NCBI RefSeq assembly: GCF_900103215.1
Contig: NZ_FNGV01000011.1
Coordinates: 121,575-185,574, forward strand
Direction of reading: 5' to 3'
Source: Kriegella aquimaris
GTDB taxonomy: Bacteria; Bacteroidota; Bacteroidia; Flavobacteriales; Flavobacteriaceae
Length of the DNA stretch: 64,000 bases
A program made the translations under genes and the position numbers. Shown here one piece after another: positions 17,846 through 25,195 of the stretch. Each line of letters starts with the position of its first letter. Position 1 is the stretch's first letter. The notes under the pieces are model-generated. The model had not been told where the DNA came from, did no database searches, and saw only the letters and a program-made list of their open reading frames with translations.

Positions 17846-18871
17846 ATGAAATCAATAGTTTTAGAAACAGCGAAAATAAAAGATATGTTTAACCAACTTC
17901 AGCAAAATTTGGGAGGCCAGTTGAATGTAGATTCAAAAGAACATATTCTAAGTTTAGATAATGAAATAGGATGCGGAAAAATTAAAGGACAAACCTTTAA
18001 AGGTGGTTTGTCATATCTGGAGTTCGATATGGTTTTTTCCGAAGATTTTGTCTTGATTACACAAACACCTGAAAACTCTCCGATATGTTTCGCGTACTGC
18101 TCAAAAGGAAAGGTAGGTCATAGTTTTGGCCAATCTAGCGAAGTACGGGAGTTGGAAACTTTCCAAACTGGAATCCTAACAAACGAGCCCCACCAAGATA
18201 ATGTCTTATATTTCAAGAAAGATGTTAACCTTATAACGTCGTTAATCGTGGTCAGTACTGCTGGCACCGCCGCCACCAAAAAGAATTCCTATAATTATAG
18301 GATGAAAGAACTTTTTTTCAAAGATAATGTTTCTGAAAATTCACTATATATAGGGTCATACAATCTTAAAATTGCCGAGAAGTTTGAAGAACTGAATGCC
18401 ATCTCACAAAAAGGAATCGTTAGAAGTCTTTTGATAGAGGGGTTCGTGCACATGATTTTGGCCCTAGAAATACAACAGCATTCTGATGATTTGGAAAGTG
18501 AAGCCAATAAAACCGGTTCTTTGAGCCTAAAAGAAATGGATGCCGTAAGGGAACTCTCGAAATTTATTAGCAACTACCCCGAAACTCAACTGTGCATCAA
18601 AAAATTGAGCCGTATGTCAGGCCTTTCCCCTTCAAAATTGCAAGAGGGATTCAAATTAATGCACAATCGTACCGTAACAGATTACATTAGGGAGGTGCGA
18701 ATTCAAAAGTCGGAAGAACTTATTAAGAATACAGACCTGAATATTTCAGAGGTAGTTTATAGCATTGGTTTTACAAGTCGAAGCTATTTCTCGAAAATAT
18801 TCAAACAGAAGTATAACTGTAGTCCCAAGCAGTATAAAGACAATCAAAATAGAGTAGCCGTTATGGCGTAA
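17846..18871 (+). CDS. AraC-family transcriptional regulator, paralogue of 11124-12158
   Basis: 341 residues. The C-terminal AraC HTH is at about 235-335 ('CIKKLSRMSGLSPSKLQEGF', 'ISEVVYSIGFTSRSYFSKIF'). The N-terminal domain shares size and pattern with the other large AraC protein ('KIKGQTFKGGLSYLEFD'). A box TAGTTTAG (17812-17819), similar to the -7-like boxes seen elsewhere, lies 27 nt before the start. A strong terminator follows, so it is probably a one-gene unit or the end of a unit with the 48-residue membrane protein. Confidence 0.88.
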   Translation: MKSIVLETAKIKDMFNQLQQNLGGQLNVDSKEHILSLDNEIGCGKIKGQTFKGGLSYLEFDMVFSEDFVLITQTPENSPICFAYCSKGKVGHSFGQSSEVRELETFQTGILTNEPHQDNVLYFKKDVNLITSLIVVSTAGTAATKKNSYNYRMKELFFKDNVSENSLYIGSYNLKIAEKFEELNAISQKGIVRSLLIEGFVHMILALEIQQHSDDLESEANKTGSLSLKEMDAVRELSKFISNYPETQLCIKKLSRMSGLSPSKLQEGFKLMHNRTVTDYIREVRIQKSEELIKNTDLNISEVVYSIGFTSRSYFSKIFKQKYNCSPKQYKDNQNRVAVMA

Positions 18872-18893
18872 TCAGTTTTGAGGTTCCCCTAGA

Positions 18894-18921
18894 AACCAGC
18901 CTATATCAGGCTGGTTTTTTT
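18894..18921 (+). terminator. Rho-independent terminator after the AraC gene
   Basis: AACCAGCCT (18894-18902) pairs perfectly with AGGCTGGTT (18908-18916) around the loop atatc, followed by a T run to 18921. Confidence 0.9.
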
Positions 18922-19072
18922 ATGCTTTTTGTTAAATGGATTTATGGATTGAATTATGGTTGATAGTCATTATGGACCGAGTGAAACATGGCAGTCATCT
19001 GTGGTTGAATGCAACTGAATTTGGGGTATTATTTAAAGAATTGACGAAAAGGTTAGATTTCAAATAAAGAGT

Positions 19073-19564
19073 TCAAATTTCGTTAATAGCTTTTCGTGTT
19101 AATCGACCTTCGGCCAATTTTCCCATATTATTATCGGCGTCGTATTCTTCGTTTAGGGTGGCTTGTAAAGTTTTGGCTATATTTCTGTAACCCAATTCTT
19201 TGGCATACCGAACAGCGGTTCCATAACCTGAGATTTCATAGTGCTCGACCCGTTGCGCCTCTGCAATCAAACCAATGTCTATCACCTCGTCATCTTCCGC
19301 TTGGCTAATAAAAGTTTTCGCTTCTTTGATCAGTCTCTCCATGGCCTTTGAGGCCGTTTGTTGAGGCACAATATGCAACTCCTTTAAAATTGACCCCATA
19401 CGACTCCTTTGTACCTTGGTCTCTTGCAAATGATTTTTGAAAGCTGCTCTAAGTTCATAGTCACTGGCCATTCTTGCCATGGTCGACAAGGCTGTGACCA
19501 ATTGAGTTTCGACGCTATATAAATCTTGAAGTTGATGTTCAAATAAATCTTCCAATGTTTTCAT
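19073..19564 (-). CDS. YciF/DUF892 ferritin-like protein
   Basis: 163 residues, all helical. The hallmark 'LEDLFEHQLQDLYSVETQLVTAL' N-terminus and 'EAQRVEHYEISGYGTAVRYAKELG' are those of YciE/YciF (DUF892). The family folds as a four-helix bundle with a likely di-metal site formed by Glu and His residues, and is induced by osmotic or general stress. It is a second ferritin-like protein in the island besides PA2169. On the minus strand a TAAGTTTAG box lies about 30 nt upstream. Confidence 0.9.
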   Translation of the reverse strand: MKTLEDLFEHQLQDLYSVETQLVTALSTMARMASDYELRAAFKNHLQETKVQRSRMGSILKELHIVPQQTASKAMERLIKEAKTFISQAEDDEVIDIGLIAEAQRVEHYEISGYGTAVRYAKELGYRNIAKTLQATLNEEYDADNNMGKLAEGRLTRKAINEI

Positions 19565-19793
19565 AGTAAATTTTATTCACTGTTAGCTAATTCTAAACTT
19601 ACATCAAGGTAAGTCGTGTAATGGGGAAGCCTTGCCTTGATAAGCTAAAACATTGATCCTAAAATAATTTGGTTCTCTGAGGGTGAGTGTAATGCACTTT
19701 TTAATGCAATCCATACTTATGTTGCTTCGAACGATTTTCCGTGTTCTTTCCGATTTTCTTTTTATGTAATTTTAGCAGCAAAGCCTCAAAAAC

Positions 19794-20612
19794 ATGCAAA
19801 AGCCGAACGAAAGATTGAAAGAACAAACCTGTATTGTTACAGGAGCCAGTTCAGGCATTGGAGAGGCAATAGCCAAATCTTTGGGCATGGAAGCTGGCAA
19901 TGTGGTCGTCAACTATCGTAAAGATAAAGAAGGGGCGGAAGTAGTGGCCGATTGGATAAATAAGAATTCCGACTGCGGAAATGCCATTACCCTCCAGTGC
20001 GATGTTAGTAAGGAGGATGAGGTAAAGGCCATGTTCAAAAGTACAATCGACCATTTTGGTACTGTAGATGTTTGTGTTGCCAATGCCGGTATTCAAAAAG
20101 ATTATCCACTTCACGAGATGCCATTGGCCGCTTGGCAAAAGGTCATTGATGTAAATTTGACCGGCCAGTTTTTGGTTGCGAAAGAAGCCATACTGGAATT
20201 CCTTAAAAGAGGTATGCGTCAAGATGTTTCCAAATCATTAGGGAAAATTATACATATCAGTTCTGTGCATGAGGAAATTCCTTGGGCTGGCCATGCAAAT
20301 TATGCGGCATCGAAAGGAGGCCTGCTAATGCTTATGGAAAGTATTTGTCAAGAATATGCTCCTAAAAAAATACGCTGTAATAGCATTGCACCAGGGGCGA
20401 TTAAAACCGACATCAACAAAGAAGTGTGGAGTTCGAATCAAGGAATGGACGATTTATTAAAGTTAATTCCCTACAAACGAATTGGCATACCTGAAGATAT
20501 TGGAAGCGTAGCAAGTTGGTTGGCCTCGGATGAATCGGAATATATAAACGGCACCACTATTTTTGTCGATGGAGGTATGACTTGTTATCCCGGTTTCACA
20601 ACAAATGGCTGA
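19794..20612 (+). CDS. SDR-family oxidoreductase (glucose 1-dehydrogenase-like)
   Basis: 272 residues. The cofactor motif is 'TGASSGIGEA' (residues 18-27), the later 'NAGIQ' is present, and catalytic Ser/Tyr/Lys lie in 'HISSVHEE' and 'YAASKGG'. The C-terminus 'GTTIFVDGGMT' is standard. It most resembles bacterial glucose 1-dehydrogenases and stress SDRs such as those induced with catalase genes in Bacillus. Substrate specificity cannot be determined. It precedes two tiny genes that may be co-transcribed. Confidence 0.88.
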   Translation: MQKPNERLKEQTCIVTGASSGIGEAIAKSLGMEAGNVVVNYRKDKEGAEVVADWINKNSDCGNAITLQCDVSKEDEVKAMFKSTIDHFGTVDVCVANAGIQKDYPLHEMPLAAWQKVIDVNLTGQFLVAKEAILEFLKRGMRQDVSKSLGKIIHISSVHEEIPWAGHANYAASKGGLLMLMESICQEYAPKKIRCNSIAPGAIKTDINKEVWSSNQGMDDLLKLIPYKRIGIPEDIGSVASWLASDESEYINGTTIFVDGGMTCYPGFTTNG

Positions 20613-20631
20613 TTTTATTTAAAGAATCGAT

Positions 20632-20829
20632 ATGGACCAAAATGGTGTACAATGGGAAGATAAAGCCGAAGACCTACTTGCAGAAATTAGGGCGGGCAAG
20701 AAAGCATATAGTGTTTTTGTAACATCCGATAGATATCGCCGCAAACAAATAAAACCTGAAATATTGGAAAGTAACTTGGTGAATGTCGGAGTAGATGCAT
20801 TGCTAGTTCAAAAGAGCAAGATCTTATAA
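20632..20829 (+). CDS. Hypothetical protein, 65 residues
   Basis: A small soluble protein with an acidic N-terminus ('WEDKAEDLLAEIRAGKKAYSVFV') and a basic middle ('SDRYRRKQIKPE'). I do not recognise a family. It begins 19 nt after the SDR stop and is followed 30 nt later by a 43-residue membrane protein, so the three genes probably form one transcript. Confidence 0.55.
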   Translation: MDQNGVQWEDKAEDLLAEIRAGKKAYSVFVTSDRYRRKQIKPEILESNLVNVGVDALLVQKSKIL

Positions 20830-20859
20830 TTAATTATAATATTCTAAAATCATAAAGGC

Positions 20860-20991
20860 ATGAAAAAATTATTAAGAGTGCTTCTGGCAGGTTGGGGAGC
20901 AAAGAAAATCGGTGGCGGCAAGTGCGGCTGTATTGGAGCCGTTATTGTATTTATAATTTTATATTGGCTCCTAGGCTATGTATTGAATTGA
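20860..20991 (+). CDS. 43-residue membrane protein with CGC motif
   Basis: Too short for usual gene callers but well formed: ATG at 20860, 43 residues, TGA stop. A basic 'MKKLLRVLLAGWGAKKIGGG' start is followed by 'KCGCIG' and one membrane helix, 'AVIVFIILYWLLGYVL'. The paired cysteines before the helix are unusual. It resembles other small single-helix stress proteins; function unknown. Confidence 0.6.
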   Translation: MKKLLRVLLAGWGAKKIGGGKCGCIGAVIVFIILYWLLGYVLN

Positions 20992-21120
20992 AACGACATT
21001 TCAGGCTGCCCTTTATCATAAAAAAATATATAAAAGTCAATTGTGTTAAAACTTATAGGTTTTGAATCAATCGGCTTTCTTGGTAATCGATAATTTAGTA
21101 ACTCATATGCAGGTTAAGCT

Positions 21121-21142
21121 TCATTTCTACTAGTAGAAATGA
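21121..21142. promoter_or_regulatory. Perfect 22-bp palindrome
   Basis: TCATTTCTACTAGTAGAAATGA reads the same on both strands without a spacer, centred on CTAG. Such a symmetric site is typical of a dimeric repressor or activator site, though it could also extrude as a hairpin. It begins 20 nt before the GAAAGGGAATGCG stem-loop. Confidence 0.5.
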
Positions 21143-21161
21143 TTTATATGAAGTTGTTTAA

Positions 21162-21191
21162 GAAAGGGAATGCGGGGGCGCATTCCCTTTC
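21162..21191. terminator. 13-bp GC-rich stem-loop
   Basis: GAAAGGGAATGCG (21162-21174) pairs perfectly with CGCATTCCCTTTC (21179-21191) around the loop GGGG. There is no long T run, so it may be a factor-assisted or bidirectional terminator between the SDR transcript and the convergent receiver gene, or the structured part of a small RNA. Confidence 0.5.
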
Positions 21192-21312
21192 TCCTTTGAT
21201 ATTCTTTATCAGAGTAAGTTTAGTACTGAATAAACAGATGATTGGGTTGAAAAGACAAGATTCCTGGTTATCCATAACTACTGAAATTAATAGTCTCTTA
21301 GAATTACTTGAA

Positions 21313-21747
21313 CTATTTGATTACAAAGTCAAGCAATTCGCTGTTTGCTTTATCCAATGATAAAATACTGCGTTCAATAGAAGATTTCAATTGATTAAAT
21401 GATTTGGGCTTTTGTAAATAACGGTCTGCCCCTTTTTCTTGCAAGAGCGTAACTTTGAACTTATCAAAAAATGTTGAATATATAACAATGGGAAGAGCAT
21501 AAAGCTCTGGCTCACGTCTAATATCGGCCAAACATTCTTCCCCGTTCATCAGGGGCATGTTCAAATCAAGAAAAATAATGTCCGGTAATTTTTTCTCCCT
21601 ATCCAAAAGGTCTGCCATTAAATCGACTCCGTTGTTGAAAGTCTTAACCACGGATTTGATCGTTAATTCGTTCAGCGCATCGGTAAAGAGCTCTCGGTCA
21701 TCTTGGTCGTCATCTACTAAAAAAATGTAAGGGGCCTGTTCTTCCAT
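21313..21747 (-). CDS. Single-domain response regulator
   Basis: 144 residues: one receiver domain with 'VDDDQDD' (residues 11-17), phospho-acceptor Asp61 in 'IFLDLNMP', 'IYST' switch and the conserved Lys in 'QKPKSF'. No output domain. It is a close relative of the receiver at 14151, and may be served by the same kinase or a distant one since no kinase is adjacent. Confidence 0.9.
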   Translation of the reverse strand: MEEQAPYIFLVDDDQDDRELFTDALNELTIKSVVKTFNNGVDLMADLLDREKKLPDIIFLDLNMPLMNGEECLADIRREPELYALPIVIYSTFFDKFKVTLLQEKGADRYLQKPKSFNQLKSSIERSILSLDKANSELLDFVIK

Positions 21748-22077
21748 ATTAGTAATAAGTTATAGTTGATATCAAAAGGGGGGACTTTTATGAAATATGA
21801 TTTAAATTTTGAAATATTCTTTCATTGCTAATACCAATGTTTTCTTAAAAACCCTGTCTCGTCTTAAAAGTAGAAATAACGTCGGAGCGTCTTTCTATAT
21901 CGTCATTTATACCAAACATTTTTAAATAATTTTTCACTGTTGTCATTTAGGAAACTGCCATTCTTATAAGTTTCATGATTCATGATAAATGTAACGCAAG
22001 CAAGAATATAAGGTTTGCTCTAAAGGAGGAATCATGAACTCGAAAGCATTCATTAACCATTTGTCAATTGAAAAATA
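21748..22077. other. Divergent intergenic region
   Basis: 330 bases between the receiver gene (minus) and the FAH-family gene (plus). It should carry both promoters. No RNA gene, strong hairpin or small ORF was recognised. Confidence 0.45.
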
Positions 22078-23307
22078 ATGTTAATTTTAGGCACGCTTCG
22101 AATCAATAAAAAAGCAATTATGCGAGAAATGGACAAAGTGGTACCGAATTTAGGGAGTAAAGGTGTTTTTGTAGGTCGATGTTTTGTGTCGGATACCCAG
22201 GCATATAAAGGTATTTACGGACCCCATGTCGTCTTGGTAAAGAACAACGAGGTATTTGATTTGTCCGAATATTTTTCTTCTACGGCTCAACTTATCAATA
22301 CACCGAATGTCGTTTCCAAACTGCTGAAATTGGAACATTTGAAAAGTTTAGGGAAGTTAGATGACATTCTTGAAAATTCCATTTTCAGTGAACGAAAAAG
22401 TGAATTACCATATTTTGTGGCACCCAATGACATTCAAGCGGTGAAAGCCTGTGGTGTTACTTTTATTGAAAGTTTGCTCGAAAGGGTCATTGAAGAAAAG
22501 GCAAAGGGAGACGCTAGTAAAGCTTCGGAACTACGAACGGTAATCATCGATAAAATTGGTGAGGACTTAAGTACCGTTACACCCGGCTCAAAAAATGCGA
22601 TGTTATTAAAGAAAGAACTACAGAACCAAGGGTTGTGGTCACAATATTTAGAGGTCGGTATCGGTAAGGATGCCGAAATATTTACCAAAAGCCAACCGTT
22701 GTCATCCGTAGGATATGGTGCCGAAGTCGGAGTCTTGGAAGATTCTAATTGGAACAATCCCGAGCCCGAAGTAGTTCTGGCCGTATCGAAAGAAGGCCGA
22801 ATCGTTGGGGCCGCTCTTGGCAACGATGTAAACCTACGCGATTATGAGGGCAGAAGCGCCCTGCTCTTGGGCGAGGCAAAAGATCAGAACGGTTCTTGTG
22901 CCATTGGGCCATTAATCAGATTGTTTGACGACTCATTTACCTTAGATACTATTAAAAAAGAAACTATCAATTTAAAAATCACCGGGGTCGATGGCTTTGA
23001 ACTTATAGCCTCTTCGCCAATGGGTAAAATTAGTAGGGCACCTGAAAAGTTGGTAGCGCAGGCCATTGGCAAAAACCACCAATACCCTGATGGATTGGTT
23101 CTTTTTTGTGGAACCATGTTCGCACCGACAAAAGACCGCGATATTCCGGGTAACGGATTCACCCATAAGGTAGGCGACAAGGTTGAAATCTTCTCGGAAC
23201 ACTTGGGAACTTTGGCTAATTGGGTAAACGATTGTGATAAAATAGCCCCTTGGGAATGGGGAATTTCATCCTTTTTAGAATTTCATACAAAAAGAAGTTT
23301 GGCATAG
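22078..23307 (+). CDS. Fumarylacetoacetate hydrolase family protein (sugar-acid type)
   Basis: 409 residues, or 395 if the ATG at 22120 is the true start. The C-terminal FAH fold is clear: 'YGAEVGVLEDSNWNNPEPEVVL' contains the metal-binding acidic residues, followed by 'GNDVNLRDYEGR' and 'DIPGNGFTHKVGD'. The length and N-terminal extension resemble 2-keto-3-deoxy-pentonate dehydratases (KdxD/XylX type) rather than true fumarylacetoacetase. A role in sugar-acid catabolism is inferred. It is 46 nt before a Gfo/Idh/MocA oxidoreductase and likely co-transcribed. Confidence 0.85.
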   Translation: MLILGTLRINKKAIMREMDKVVPNLGSKGVFVGRCFVSDTQAYKGIYGPHVVLVKNNEVFDLSEYFSSTAQLINTPNVVSKLLKLEHLKSLGKLDDILENSIFSERKSELPYFVAPNDIQAVKACGVTFIESLLERVIEEKAKGDASKASELRTVIIDKIGEDLSTVTPGSKNAMLLKKELQNQGLWSQYLEVGIGKDAEIFTKSQPLSSVGYGAEVGVLEDSNWNNPEPEVVLAVSKEGRIVGAALGNDVNLRDYEGRSALLLGEAKDQNGSCAIGPLIRLFDDSFTLDTIKKETINLKITGVDGFELIASSPMGKISRAPEKLVAQAIGKNHQYPDGLVLFCGTMFAPTKDRDIPGNGFTHKVGDKVEIFSEHLGTLANWVNDCDKIAPWEWGISSFLEFHTKRSLA

Positions 23308-23353
23308 GCCATATAGTTTTCACGTAGAAAATACCATTGTAAATTATCTGTAA

Positions 23354-24799
23354 ATGACAAAGAGAAGAAATTTTATTAAAAAAAGTGCGATGGCCTTCGG
23401 TGCCGTTACCATACTGCCGAACCATGTTGTTTTTGGTAAAAAACCAATCTACAACAGTAAGGGAGAGGTCGTCAAGAAAGGAACCGTTCTGCCCAATGAT
23501 AAGGTGAATATGGGTTTTTGTGGTATCGGAAACCGTGGCGGACAGATATTCAATGAATTTGTAAAGACAGGCATGGTTAATGTTGCCGTATTTTGTGATA
23601 CGGATATGGGAGCCGAACATACGCTAAAAAATCTCGAAGCATTTCCCGATGTTCCCAGGTTTCAAGATTTTCGTAAAATGCTGGATAGTACCGCTGGAGA
23701 TTTAGATGGAGTATGTATTGGTACTCCTGATTTTTCGCATTTCCCGATCGCTATGCTTGCCATGTCATTGGGTAAAAACGTTTATGTAGAAAAGCCACTG
23801 TCACGCACCTTTGAAGAATCAGAACTTTTAATGGATGCTGCAAAAAGACACAATGTAATAACCCAAATGGGTAACCAAGGCCATTCAGGTGAGAATTATT
23901 TTCAGTTTAAGAGTTGGGTTGAAAACGGAATTATAAAAGACGTGACCAAGGTTACGGCACATATGAACGGTAGACGACGCTGGCACGGTTGGGATACGTC
24001 GATGAAACAGTTCCCAGAAGCTCAAAACATGCCTGATACCTTAGATTGGGATACTTGGTTGGGTACGGCCAAACACCACGGTTATCACGAAGATTTTATT
24101 AATGGCCAATGGCGCTGTTGGTACGATTTCGGAATGGGTGCCTTGGGCGATTGGGGTGCACATATTATGGATACGATGCACCAGTTCTTAGATCTTGGTC
24201 TGCCATCGGTAATCGATCCGGTAAAAATTGAGGGACACAACCTCTTGTTTTATCCGCAGGCATCAACCATTGACTTTAAATTTCCAAAGCGGAAAAAAAT
24301 GCCTCCACTAACGATATCATGGTATGATGGTATGAACAACATTCCTGAAATTCCTGAAGGCTATGGCAAATCAGAATTGGATCCTAATATTCCAGCGGCC
24401 AGCAACGGGAAAATTAAGCCTAACAAACTCAACCCGGGTAAGATAATTTACAGTAAAGATTTGACCTTTAAAGGCGGAACACATAGTAGTCCGTTATCAA
24501 TTATTCCTGAGGAAGCCGCAAAAGATATGGCACCGAAGTTGCCCGTGGTTCCTGAAAGTCCCTCGAATCACTTTGAGAATTTTGCTTTGGCCTGTCGCGG
24601 TGAGGAAACAACGCGTTCCCCATTCGAAATTTCCGCCCCTTTAAGCCAAGTTTTCTGTTTGGGAACCATTGCGCAACGACTTAATACAAAGTTGAAATTT
24701 GATAGAAAAAAGAAACGCATCACCAATAATGAACTTGCGAACCAATTATTGGTAGGTGCCCCGCCACGCAAAGAATGGGAAGAGTTTTATAAACTCTAA
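23354..24799 (+). CDS. Gfo/Idh/MocA family oxidoreductase, exported (Tat-like)
   Basis: 481 residues. The N-terminal 'KRRNFIKKSAMAFGA' resembles a Tat signal with one R pair. The Rossmann part has 'FCGIGNRGG' and the catalytic-lysine motif 'VEKPLSRTF'. A long C-terminal domain follows ('DFGMGALGDWGAHIMDTMHQF'), typical of the large secreted clade in Bacteroidota. Relatives oxidise sugars or glycosides with tightly bound NAD(P); substrate unknown. It follows the FAH-family gene and ends at a strong terminator. Confidence 0.88.
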   Translation: MTKRRNFIKKSAMAFGAVTILPNHVVFGKKPIYNSKGEVVKKGTVLPNDKVNMGFCGIGNRGGQIFNEFVKTGMVNVAVFCDTDMGAEHTLKNLEAFPDVPRFQDFRKMLDSTAGDLDGVCIGTPDFSHFPIAMLAMSLGKNVYVEKPLSRTFEESELLMDAAKRHNVITQMGNQGHSGENYFQFKSWVENGIIKDVTKVTAHMNGRRRWHGWDTSMKQFPEAQNMPDTLDWDTWLGTAKHHGYHEDFINGQWRCWYDFGMGALGDWGAHIMDTMHQFLDLGLPSVIDPVKIEGHNLLFYPQASTIDFKFPKRKKMPPLTISWYDGMNNIPEIPEGYGKSELDPNIPAASNGKIKPNKLNPGKIIYSKDLTFKGGTHSSPLSIIPEEAAKDMAPKLPVVPESPSNHFENFALACRGEETTRSPFEISAPLSQVFCLGTIAQRLNTKLKFDRKKKRITNNELANQLLVGAPPRKEWEEFYKL

Positions 24800-24832
24800 T
24801 TCACTTAATAGTACGCTTTATACAATTTAGGT

Positions 24833-24871
24833 AGCCCGATCAAGCCTTACAGGTTTGATCGGGCTTTTTTT
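24833..24871 (+). terminator. Strong Rho-independent terminator
   Basis: AGCCCGATCAAGCC (24833-24846) pairs with GGTTTGATCGGGCT (24852-24865) with one G-U pair, loop ttaca, then a run of T to 24871. It separates the Gfo/Idh/MocA gene from the SusC locus. Confidence 0.92.
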
Positions 24872-25195
24872 ATTCAACGTCAGAGGTATTTATAGATGTG
24901 CGTAGCTACCCATGTTGATGATTTTTGTTTCTATTCTATTGCTATACAATAACTTACCGACCCTACTTAGATTTATTTAAAAACTTCTGGTCGCATGTTG
25001 CTTGATCATCCTTAACGGAAGCATAAACATTTGATGTCAAAAAATTTAACTTGAAATAAAAATATTATCGTTTTTTTGCAAAAAAATTTACTTATATGAT
25101 ATATATGGGTATATTTAGTCAAAAAAATATATTATAAGTAAAATTTTAATTCTAAAGTTTTTTAACATTTATAAACCAACCAAATTCCAACAACA
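24872..25195. other. AT-rich upstream region of the SusC gene
   Basis: About 320 bases, very AT-rich from 25040 on. It must hold the promoter and leader of the SusC/D locus. No perfect TAnnTTTG box was found. No anti-sigma/ECF pair or SusR-like regulator is encoded beside it, unlike many sugar loci. Confidence 0.5.

Larger units (their letters stand above)
20992..21312. other. Intergenic region with a palindrome and a strong hairpin
   Basis: No credible protein gene. It holds the 22-bp palindrome at 21121-21142 and the 13-bp stem-loop at 21162-21191, listed separately. A 73-residue frame across both (21139-21360) runs through the hairpin and overlaps the receiver gene. Confidence 0.6.

Noticed and set aside
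21139..21360. 73-codon plus-strand frame
   Set aside because: It runs through a strong stem-loop and overlaps the 3' end of the receiver gene on the other strand.
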